This document shows positions 55,809-64,000 of a stretch of 64,000 nt of DNA, in pieces. Position 1 is the stretch's first letter, and every line of letters begins with the position of its first letter. Made by a program: the position numbers and the translations under genes. A model generated the notes under the pieces. The model did no database searches, was not told the DNA's origin, and was given only the letters and a program-made list of their open reading frames with translations. The stretch is from Marinobacter sp. F4218 (lineage in GTDB: Bacteria; Pseudomonadota; Gammaproteobacteria; Pseudomonadales; Oleiphilaceae), in the NCBI RefSeq assembly GCF_019443085.1, contig NZ_JAHZIL010000004.1:1-64000 (forward strand). Direction: 5' to 3'.

Positions 55809-58135
55809 CCGCTCAGCTGGTCGCCGACCGGAAGGCGGCGGATACGTTTTCCAGTGGCGGCATAGATTGCGTTGCAAAGGGCCGGCGCCACCGGCGGCAG
55901 TCCGGGTTCGCCAACACCGCCCATGGCATCGTCCGGGTTGTCGATCAGGTGAACCCGAACCACTTTCGGGACGTCCGGCATACGCGGGATCAGGTACTTG
56001 TCAAAGTTGCCCTGCTGGGCCACGCCATCCTGGAACGTCACCTCGCTCTTCAGAGCAACACCGATACCCATAACGCATGCGCCCTCCATCTGCGCGCGGA
56101 TGCGCTCCGGGTTGGCCTGGGGCCCACAATCGAAGGCAATGTCCGCCCGATGAATGGTGAGTTCGCCGGCGTCGTCCACCTCCACGTCAAAAACGATGGC
56201 GGTGTAGGACACAAAGCTGTGATGAAAGGCCAGGCCCAGGCCCCGTCCCTTTGGAGTGTCGCGGCCCCAGCCCGCTTCCTCGGTAGCGCGTTCAATGACG
56301 CGCCGCATGCGAGCCGTGTCGATCGGGTACAGATCCGGATCCTCCCCGTAATTCCAGCCATCCCCGACGGTCAGGTTGTGCACTTCCCGATCCGGCCCAA
56401 GCAGATCCAGCGCATAATCCCGGTGATCCTTACCTGCTGCTTCCGCCATTTCATGGGCAAAGCTCTGAATGGCCCAGGCATGAGGCAGGTTGTAGACCGA
56501 ACGGAACCAACCGATCCGGACATGGGCCGGTGCCGGCGGGTTTTCCAGACGAATCGACGGGATACTGAACGGCATGGTGTTGAAGCCCATGCCCAACTCG
56601 AACTCGCCCTTATGTTTCGGGTCCGGTGCAAACAGCGATGCGATACTGGGGGAGAGTGTTCGATGAAGCCAGCCAGTTGCATTGCCCTCGCTATCCAGGC
56701 CTGCTTTCAGGTGATCGACCGACACGGCGTGGAAATAGGCATGCTGGACATCATCTTCCCGGGTCCATTGCAGTTTGATGGGAGTTCCTTCGAACTCTTT
56801 CGCAATCCGGGCGGCTTCGCTGACAAAATCAGGTTTGGACTTACGCCCAAAACCGCCACCGAGCAGGGTTTGATGGACCGTCACATTCTCCGCGTCCATC
56901 TCAAGTATCCCGGCAATCCCGTCGCGAGTTGCCTTGGGATTCTGCACCGGCGCCCACGCTTCCACCGCGCCATCCTTGACCCGAACGACCGCCACTGGCG
57001 GCTCCATCGGGGCTTGTGCCATGTGCGGCATGTAATAGGTAGCTGAGACCGTTTTTGCGGCATCGTTCAGGGCTGAGTCGACATCCCCGGTTTGCCGGAT
57101 GACCTTACCGGGGGATTGCGCAGCTTCTTCCAGCGACGCCTTGTAGTCCGCTGAAGTGTATTTGGCATTATCTCCCGCCGCCGCCAGGTCCCATTCAATC
57201 TTCAGCGCCCTGCGACCTTCCATCGCCGCCCAGGTGTTCGACGCCACCACCGCAACACCGCCCAGGGGATTGAAGGCTGCAGGCTGGTTCGCCGTTTCAA
57301 TCCGGATAACCTTCTGAACACCGGGAACCTTGAGCGCATCGCTGTCTTCAACGCTCGTTATCTCCGCACCATAGACCGGTGGCCGCGCGATCACAGCATA
57401 GAGAACGCCCTCAAGATCTACATCAGCACCAAACACCGCTTTGCCCGAAACAATGTCCTCACCATCGAGGGCTTTGGGGTGTGCGGACATCAGCTTGCCA
57501 TTGACCAGGCCTGACTCCTTGCCGACGAAACGCAGCTCATTTTCTGACTTCAGAATCAGTCCATTCCTGCTTGGAACGTCCAGCTCTCGCGCGGCTTCTG
57601 CAAGTTCTCCAAAACCCAGTTCCCGGCCCGTGGCCGAATGAACCACCTTGTGAACATCGGTGCGGACTTCCAACACCGGCACGCCCCACTGATCGGCCGC
57701 CGCTCGCTCCAGCATGAGCCTGGCGGCAGCGCCAGAACGTCGAATGGGTTCATACCAGTGGCGCATACTGCGGGAACCATCTGTGTTCTGGTTGCCATAC
57801 TTGTCTTGATCTGCAGGCGCCTGCTCAACGCGAACATGGCCCCAATCCGCACCCAGTTCGTCGGCAGCTACCATGGCCAGACTAGTGCGAATGCCCTGAC
57901 CCATTTCAGCGCGGTTGTTGATGAAGGTGACGATGCCGTCGGCGTCGATTTGGATAAACACATTGGGATTGTCGATCCACCCACCGGGCATAGCGCCCGC
58001 GCCGAACTGAGCCTGTTCATTGGCAAAGCCGGTATCCCATCGAGCCGCGAGCAGAAGTGCGGAGGCTCCGGCCATACCCCTCAAAAGCCCCCGACGGCTG
58101 ACATTGGCAAGCATCAATCTATCTGAGCGGCTCAT
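55805..58135 (-). CDS. Molybdopterin-binding large subunit of a xanthine-dehydrogenase-family hydroxylase (isoquinoline 1-oxidoreductase beta-like)
   Basis: A 776-residue molybdenum hydroxylase subunit of the IorB type. The N-terminus carries a Tat signal (SRRGLLRG, Arg14-Arg15, then a hydrophobic stretch), so the enzyme is exported folded to the periplasm. The Ald_Xan_dh_C2-like motifs QTLLGGGFGRKSKPDF and GGVGEPGLPPVAPAL (with the usual active Glu) are visible. The substrate is not known; N-heterocycles or aldehydes are typical. It lies between the Fe-S subunit and XdhC, each junction overlapping by 4 bases (ATGA). Confidence 0.92.
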   Translation of the reverse strand: MSRSDRLMLANVSRRGLLRGMAGASALLLAARWDTGFANEQAQFGAGAMPGGWIDNPNVFIQIDADGIVTFINNRAEMGQGIRTSLAMVAADELGADWGHVRVEQAPADQDKYGNQNTDGSRSMRHWYEPIRRSGAAARLMLERAAADQWGVPVLEVRTDVHKVVHSATGRELGFGELAEAARELDVPSRNGLILKSENELRFVGKESGLVNGKLMSAHPKALDGEDIVSGKAVFGADVDLEGVLYAVIARPPVYGAEITSVEDSDALKVPGVQKVIRIETANQPAAFNPLGGVAVVASNTWAAMEGRRALKIEWDLAAAGDNAKYTSADYKASLEEAAQSPGKVIRQTGDVDSALNDAAKTVSATYYMPHMAQAPMEPPVAVVRVKDGAVEAWAPVQNPKATRDGIAGILEMDAENVTVHQTLLGGGFGRKSKPDFVSEAARIAKEFEGTPIKLQWTREDDVQHAYFHAVSVDHLKAGLDSEGNATGWLHRTLSPSIASLFAPDPKHKGEFELGMGFNTMPFSIPSIRLENPPAPAHVRIGWFRSVYNLPHAWAIQSFAHEMAEAAGKDHRDYALDLLGPDREVHNLTVGDGWNYGEDPDLYPIDTARMRRVIERATEEAGWGRDTPKGRGLGLAFHHSFVSYTAIVFDVEVDDAGELTIHRADIAFDCGPQANPERIRAQMEGACVMGIGVALKSEVTFQDGVAQQGNFDKYLIPRMPDVPKVVRVHLIDNPDDAMGGVGEPGLPPVAPALCNAIYAATGKRIRRLPVGDQLSG

Positions 58136-58593
58136 GAGTTCACCTCCGTACCAGCAGCGCGCTCAATGGCGGCAAGAATGCGGTTGTAGGTCCCACAGCG
58201 ACACAGGTTACCGGCCATGGCGTCTATAATTTCCTGAGTATTCGGCTCCGGATTGTTTTTTAGCAGCCCGGTCGCATTCATGATCTGACCACCCTGACAA
58301 TAGCCACATTGGGCCACGCCGAGGTCCAACCAGGCTTGCTGTACTTTTTTACCGACCGGATCGTCGGCCATGGCCTCAATGGTTTTGACTTCCCCCGTCA
58401 CGGCGGACACGGGGGTCACGCATGAACGTGTTGCGACGCCGTCGATGTGGACTGTGCAGGCCCCGCACTGAGCCATACCACAACCGAACTTGGTACCCTT
58501 CATCCCGACAACATCGCGAATGACCCAAAGCAGGGGCATGTTGTCAGGAACGTCCAGCTCATGCTGGCGTCCATTGATCGTCAGACTAGCCAT
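58132..58593 (-). CDS. (2Fe-2S)-binding small subunit of the molybdenum hydroxylase
   Basis: A 153-residue subunit with two [2Fe-2S] clusters. The plant-ferredoxin-type cluster uses Cys38, 43, 46 and 58 (GCGMAQCGACTV...SC); the second uses Cys96, 99, 131 and 133 (QCGYCQGG; LCRCGTY). This matches IorA-like subunits. AAGGAG precedes MASLTING. It has no signal sequence and presumably rides out with the Tat-tagged large subunit. It is the first gene of the operon. No FAD subunit is present, as usual for this two-subunit class. Confidence 0.93.
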   Translation of the reverse strand: MASLTINGRQHELDVPDNMPLLWVIRDVVGMKGTKFGCGMAQCGACTVHIDGVATRSCVTPVSAVTGEVKTIEAMADDPVGKKVQQAWLDLGVAQCGYCQGGQIMNATGLLKNNPEPNTQEIIDAMAGNLCRCGTYNRILAAIERAAGTEVNS

Positions 58594-58692
58594 TGTTTTC
58601 TCCTTAATGATTTTTTGCGGGTTGCCGACCCATGCACGCAATTTGCAAACCCATCAGCGCGCTATTCCTACTAACCTTTTACGTGAATTCGA

Positions 58693-59628
58693 CTAGGCAG
58701 ATTGCTGCACCAGTCTCCGGATGTCTTGCATCGGTGGGGCACCAAACATTCGACTGTATTCGCGGCTGAACTGTGACGGACTCTCGTAACCGACCTCGAA
58801 TGCCGCTCTTGAAGCGTCCAGGTGTTCTGTCAGCATCAGTCGCCGAGCCTCACTCAGGCGCATCCGCTTCTGAAACTGCAGGGGCGTCATGGAAGTCATC
58901 GCCCGGAAGTGGTGATGAAAGGCGGAGACACTCAACCCCGCCCTGCTTGCCATGTCCTCGATTTTCATAGCTTTACTGTAGTGTTGTTTCAACCACTCTA
59001 TGGTGCGAACAACCCGATAGCCGTGTTGACCGGAAGCTGCTATCTGGCGAAGCCTGGGGCCCTGTTCACCCATCAGTAAACGGTAGAAAATTTCACGCTG
59101 GATCAATGGCGCCAAAGCACCAATATCTTCGGGATGACTGAGCAGATCGAGCAATCGATTAAAGGCGTCAAACAGGTGCCCGGTGACGCCACTGACGGCA
59201 ATACCGAGAGAATTTGCGCTGGAGCGCCCCACGGGTGCGGGGTGTTCCAACACAAGCTGGGAGAGTGTTCGCAGGTCGATCTCCATTGTCAGCCCCAGGT
59301 ATGGACTCTCGGGGCTTGCTTCCAGAATTCGCGATACGACCGGAAGGTCAATTGAAGTGATCAGGCAATGGCTGGCGTCATAGACGAACGCATCTTCGCC
59401 CACAACCACTTGCTTCCGACCCTGCCCGATCAGACAAATGCTTGGCGCAAGCATGTAACTGGTAGGCTCGGTGGGGTGTTCCCAACGATGGAGGCTCAGC
59501 CCCTGCACTTCCGTATCGAGTCGGTTACTGTCGGCCGTTAAAAGGTCAATCTTCCTGGCCAGTCCGATCACCCCCCTGTCCTCTCCGCCAACCATTTTTG
59601 AGGCTTCAGACGGTTTTATGCTGCCCAT
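58693..59628 (-). CDS. AraC-family transcription regulator
   Basis: A 311-residue regulator with an AraC_N-type (PF06719) sensor half (WEHPTEPTSYMLAPSICLIG; PYLGLTMEIDL) and a C-terminal double HTH (IEDMASRAGLSVSAFHHHFR; AFEVGYESPSQFSREYSRMF). It is in the same orientation as, and 99 bases upstream of, the hydroxylase operon, so it may control it or an aldehyde/alcohol function nearby. Of several starts, MGSIKPSEAS has GGAGG 10 bases upstream and matches family length; GTG/ATG codons up to 59730 are alternatives. Confidence 0.87.
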   Translation of the reverse strand: MGSIKPSEASKMVGGEDRGVIGLARKIDLLTADSNRLDTEVQGLSLHRWEHPTEPTSYMLAPSICLIGQGRKQVVVGEDAFVYDASHCLITSIDLPVVSRILEASPESPYLGLTMEIDLRTLSQLVLEHPAPVGRSSANSLGIAVSGVTGHLFDAFNRLLDLLSHPEDIGALAPLIQREIFYRLLMGEQGPRLRQIAASGQHGYRVVRTIEWLKQHYSKAMKIEDMASRAGLSVSAFHHHFRAMTSMTPLQFQKRMRLSEARRLMLTEHLDASRAAFEVGYESPSQFSREYSRMFGAPPMQDIRRLVQQSA

Positions 59629-59873
59629 TTGTTTCTGACCTCCAACTCTGACAGTTGCACCCCGGTCGTGCATTAGCTCAACATATTGTGGGGTATCCTG
59701 ATTCAACCTCATTACCATACCCGCTTTCACCTGTTTTCCGTTTAGCGCGGAGAATCAGGCAAGAATTCAATAGGATCGAGACAGCCCCCGAGAACGGTTT
59801 GCCTCAATGAGGATCCGGTTGGCGCAAAACCTCAGCTCATTGCCACCAGCTGCTGAATCGCCCGTAATCTTTA

Positions 59874-59993
59874 TCATCTAACTGAACGATACTGCTCCGG
59901 GTTACGCAAGGCGACCCGCAGCGCACCAGCTTTCTGCATGAAGTTTTCATCGGTACAGGTCAGCTCTGAAAGCCATTTCTCACAGCCCCACAT
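59874..59993 (-). pseudogene. Remnant of S-formylglutathione hydrolase (fghA/frmB) with an internal deletion
   Basis: Thirty-nine codons read WLSELTCTDENFMQKAGA, which matches the conserved N-terminal block of FghA (usual form WLSGLTCTDENFMQKAGA), then jump without a frameshift to LRVALRNPEQYRSV, which matches the helix just after the catalytic GHSMGG elbow of the same enzyme. About 90 residues, including the nucleophile serine, are missing, as are both ends. The remnant lies directly downstream of adhC on the same strand, where fghA belongs. The match is by recalled family motifs. Confidence 0.8.
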
Positions 59994-60026
59994 GCTGCCA
60001 GCAAGCACGTAGGGCTGTGATGGTGA

Positions 60027-61328
<1,302 letters not shown>

Positions 61329-61385
61329 CTATTTTATCGGAAGATATGCCGTGCCTATCTCTAGCTCCGGTGTGTGGTGGTAGAA

Positions 61386-62255
61386 ATGTTCAATTGGGAA
61401 GGCGTCAGTGAATTTGTTGCGGTCGCAGAGGCGGAAAGCTTTACTGCAGCAGGCAAACGGCTGGGCATATCAACTGCCCAGGTTAGTAGACAGGTCAGCG
61501 CACTGGAGAACCGGCTTTCGGCCAAGTTGTTCTATCGCACCACACGCAGGGTGTCGGTGACGGAGGTGGGCAATATCTACTACCAACACTGCCGGCAGGT
61601 ATTGGACGGGTTGGAGGAGGCCGAGCGCGCCATCACCAATCTGCAGAGCACGCCGACCGGAAAACTGAAAATTACTGCGCCGGTCACTTACGGTGAGAGC
61701 ACAATCTCCCCTTTGATAAACAACTTCGCGGCGAAATACCCGGAACTGGATGTCAGGTTGCACCTCACCAACCAGACACTGGATCTCGTCGACGAGGGCT
61801 ATGATCTGGCCATCCGCCTGGGCAAGCTGAATGACTCGACGATGATGGCGAGGCGACTCGCTTTACGCACCCAGTATGTCTGCGCATCACCCGACTACCT
61901 CTCGGCCCACGGAGTGCCCCATTCGCTGTCAGAGCTGACGCAGCATAACTGCCTGCAAGGAACTCTGGGCTATTGGCGTTTTCAGGAACAGGGTAAAGAG
62001 CGCAACATCAAGGTTAAGGGCAACCTCGGTTGTAACAGTGGGCGCGCGCTTGTCGATGCTGCACTGAAAGGCATCGGGATCGTCCAACTGCCGGATTACT
62101 ATGTTTTGCGCTATATCGAAACCGGTCAACTGGTCTCGCTGTTGGACCACCTCCGCGAACCGGATGACGGCATCTGGGCCCTATATCCGCATAACAGACA
62201 CCTGTCTCCCAAGGTGCGCATGTTGCTTGATTACCTTGGTGAAGAGCTGAGATGA
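61386..62255 (+). CDS. LysR-family transcription regulator
   Basis: A 289-residue LysR protein: N-terminal winged HTH (EFVAVAEAESFTAAGKRLGI; STAQVSRQVSALENRL) and a C-terminal substrate-binding domain from about residue 90 (GKLKITAPVTYGESTISP). It is divergent from adhC, the position of adhC regulators in Pseudomonas and Paracoccus-like genomes, so control of formaldehyde/glutathione metabolism is likely but unproven. Start ATG 61386 gives the family N-terminus MFNWEGV; four earlier codons from GTG are open. Confidence 0.9.
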   Translation: MFNWEGVSEFVAVAEAESFTAAGKRLGISTAQVSRQVSALENRLSAKLFYRTTRRVSVTEVGNIYYQHCRQVLDGLEEAERAITNLQSTPTGKLKITAPVTYGESTISPLINNFAAKYPELDVRLHLTNQTLDLVDEGYDLAIRLGKLNDSTMMARRLALRTQYVCASPDYLSAHGVPHSLSELTQHNCLQGTLGYWRFQEQGKERNIKVKGNLGCNSGRALVDAALKGIGIVQLPDYYVLRYIETGQLVSLLDHLREPDDGIWALYPHNRHLSPKVRMLLDYLGEELR

Positions 62256-62484
62256 CTACCTTTGGTTAGCCGGTAGAAGAGCCTGCGTTTGAATTGACAT
62301 CGCCGTCAAACCCCTCAGTTTTCCAGTATCTCCGTAAATGACAAAAGACCGGGCCGGCTCTGTTTTTCCGTGATCAAAGAGCGCTTGAAAGCTGTGCGTT
62401 CTCGGCCAACGGGTGCTATACCTTTATCTAAGACTGCCTAAGGTTATGCCAAGGCTCGTCGCGCCCCACTGAGGAGGGCATCCC

Positions 62485-63669
62485 ATGAAAAATGCAATTC
62501 CCTGGACGTTCGCTGCCGTGGCAGCATTCCTTTCCATCGGCCCGGCCACCGCTGAAATCCTGGCCATAATGAATTACGAGAGCAAGCCGGCCGACCAACT
62601 CAAGAATCTCAAGTTATCGGGTGACATTCCTAGGCGCGAAGGCCTGGCGATCATCGATGTTGATCCGGAAAGCCCAAATTTCGGTAACATCCTGTCCGAC
62701 ATCCCGATCGACCCGGCGACGGTAGCGCACCACATTTTCTACGACCGCACCATGACCAAAGCCTACATCACCGGCCTGCAACAGCCGGCGCTTCAGGTTC
62801 TCGATCTCACGAAGAACCCCTATCGCCTCTCCACGATCGAAACGCCACCCTGCAACGTTGCGGAGGACGTCATCCTGGACGAAGCGAATGAGCGCTGGTA
62901 TCTGACCTGCATGGGCTCCGGCAAGGTAATTGTCGGTGAGGTCGCAAGCGACGAAGTAGTGGGCGAGATCGAGTTGACGGACACCTACCCGCACGGCCTC
63001 GCCGTCAACAGCGCAATTGACCGCATCCTGGTAACCTCGACCATCACGCCGGACCTGACCGCCCCGGACGAGTTCATCTCAGTGGTGCGTGCCTCCGACC
63101 TGGAACCGCTCGGCAAGATCAAGATGTCGAACGCCGAATCGCCCTCCAAGGTCGCGCCTGTCGAGGTGTTCTTCGTGCCCGGTGCCGAGCCGGCGACTGC
63201 GATTGTGACCAATATGTTCGGGCATACGCTGGAAGCGCTGGTCTGGAATGCGGACGCACAGAACTTTGATCGCGAGACGATCTTCAACTTCGCGGAGCAT
63301 GGCGCCAGTGTGCCGCTCGAAATCTACTTCAACGATGGCAGCGATCCGGATCGCATGTACGTTACGACGGCGATGAAGCCCGGTCACCTGCATATCTTCG
63401 ACATTTCGGAAGGCCCGACGAAGCCTAAGCTCCTGCAGCAGATCGTCACAGCCGACGGCGCGCACCATGTCGGATTCACGTCTGACTTCAGGTACGGGTT
63501 CGTCCAGAACTCGTTCATCAATCTGCCGGACATGAGCGACGGCTCGGTCTCGGTGGTGGATCTGGAGAGCGGCAAGGTGGTCGCTTCAATGGACACCCTC
63601 AAGAATGCCGGGTTCAACCCGAACTCACTCACGCTCCTGCCTGAGTGGAACCACCTAGCCGGACACTAG
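62485..63669 (+). CDS. Exported YncE-like beta-propeller protein
   Basis: A 394-residue periplasmic protein with a signal peptide (ATA|EIL, cleavage about residue 23) and repeated blade-like strands (LQVLDLTKNPYRLSTIETPP; ISVVRASDLEPLGKIKMS; SVVDLESGKVVASMDTLKN), as in YncE/quinoprotein-like seven-blade propellers. A GAGGAGG ribosome-binding site lies 5 bases upstream of the ATG. No metal- or PQQ-binding motif is clear. The next two genes overlap or abut it. Codon choice looks slightly more alphaproteobacterial than neighbours, a subjective impression. Confidence 0.8.
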   Translation: MKNAIPWTFAAVAAFLSIGPATAEILAIMNYESKPADQLKNLKLSGDIPRREGLAIIDVDPESPNFGNILSDIPIDPATVAHHIFYDRTMTKAYITGLQQPALQVLDLTKNPYRLSTIETPPCNVAEDVILDEANERWYLTCMGSGKVIVGEVASDEVVGEIELTDTYPHGLAVNSAIDRILVTSTITPDLTAPDEFISVVRASDLEPLGKIKMSNAESPSKVAPVEVFFVPGAEPATAIVTNMFGHTLEALVWNADAQNFDRETIFNFAEHGASVPLEIYFNDGSDPDRMYVTTAMKPGHLHIFDISEGPTKPKLLQQIVTADGAHHVGFTSDFRYGFVQNSFINLPDMSDGSVSVVDLESGKVVASMDTLKNAGFNPNSLTLLPEWNHLAGH

Positions 63670-63724
63670 GCGGTTGGCGCGGCGCCGGACCGACGGCGCT
63701 GCGCCAAACCTCCCGGAGGTGGCG

Positions 63725-63844
63725 ATGCGTTCGAAGAAACTCCAGGTGACGATAACAAGCGCCAAACTGCATTTGCACGGATACGATCTGTCCGGAATGA
63801 CCAACGACAGGGCACTCGCCTACATTGAAGTTCGGCCTGAATGA
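63725..63844 (+). CDS. 39-residue ORF of unknown function
   Basis: A short basic ORF (starts MRSKKLQVTITSAKLHLHGY) with a strong ribosome-binding site CCCGGAGG 6 bases before the ATG. Its stop TGA overlaps the next ATG as ATGA. No family recognised. It may be a real small protein coupled to the membrane gene or the end of a truncated larger gene. Confidence 0.5.
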   Translation: MRSKKLQVTITSAKLHLHGYDLSGMTNDRALAYIEVRPE

Positions 63845-64000
63845 CGCGATGGCGGCCTGCGGTAGCGGCGGTGACGTTTCTTGCTGCGTCGCGGACCCTG
63901 GCCCATGCATTTGGCGCGCGCTACGACCTGCCGCTGCCGCTCGGCCTGTATCTTGCCGCTGCGGGGATGGCGGTGGCAGCTTCGTTTCTCGGCGCACTGT
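63841..64000 (+). CDS. Membrane protein, 5' part only (runs off the window)
   Basis: The first 53 codons of a protein with an N-terminal hydrophobic/signal region (AVAAVTFLAASRTLAHA), then a YDLPLPLGLYLAAAG segment and a second hydrophobic stretch. The HAFG-RYDLPLPL-LYL pattern occurs in a family of conserved multi-pass membrane proteins of unknown function in alpha- and gammaproteobacteria. The frame is open to the window edge. Translation is coupled to the 39-codon ORF by ATGA. Confidence 0.6.
   Translation, partial: MTRWRPAVAAVTFLAASRTLAHAFGARYDLPLPLGLYLAAAGMAVAASFLGAL

Noticed and set aside
55949..57046. Plus-strand open frame of 365 codons
   Set aside because: Antisense to the molybdenum hydroxylase large subunit, which has strong motifs and operon overlaps.

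Overview
The window is a gene-dense chromosomal segment of a marine gammaproteobacterium, most likely Marinobacter. The best genus clue is a 661-residue two-domain alcohol-forming fatty acyl-CoA reductase (33712-35697) that I recognise as the Marinobacter wax-ester type. Gene order elsewhere is Pseudomonas-like (motY / pyrC-rnt; mtnA / mtaD-ubiG-mupP-yciK). Species assignment is inference.

0-41 kb is core genome. It holds purine synthesis (purT, purL), a carbonic anhydrase, two Nudix hydrolases, mltF, recX and a long DUF349 protein. A beta-oxidation pair (thiolase plus a FadJ-type multifunctional enzyme) follows, then the prc protease, a methylthioadenosine/ubiquinone/cell-wall-recycling block, yaaA, rdgC, a Pat-like acetyltransferase, motY, pyrC, rnt, the acyl-CoA reductase, an M16 peptidase and two coupled glycosyltransferases. 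A tRNA-Arg(CCT) closes this part.

40.8-54.2 kb looks accessory. Just after the tRNA is a broken inovirus Gp2/YagK-YfjJ-type replication gene. Then come a Crp/Fnr regulator, a PAS-GGDEF cyclase, a PEP-CTERM protein, two DUF4398 lipoproteins (one with an OmpA domain), a PAS protein coupled to a CheB-CheR-PAS fusion, a PRC-barrel protein, a second histone-deacetylase-like enzyme, a matrixin-type protease, an outer-membrane barrel, a CPA1 antiporter, CsbD and a 24-residue membrane peptide. This is a signalling and envelope-stress set with no dedicated partners (CheA, MCP, exosortase) in view.

54.2-64 kb carries a coding relic, a Tat-exported two-subunit molybdenum hydroxylase operon with XdhC and a neighbouring AraC regulator, and glutathione-dependent formaldehyde dehydrogenase with a divergent LysR gene. 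Directly downstream of the dehydrogenase is a 39-codon remnant of its usual partner fghA that has lost its middle. The edge holds a YncE-like beta-propeller gene, a tiny ORF and the start of a membrane protein.

No CRISPR array, rRNA, complete prophage or complete insertion sequence was seen. Start codons were chosen by ribosome-binding site, signal peptide and family length, and several (including TTG and GTG starts) are shorter than the longest possible frame.
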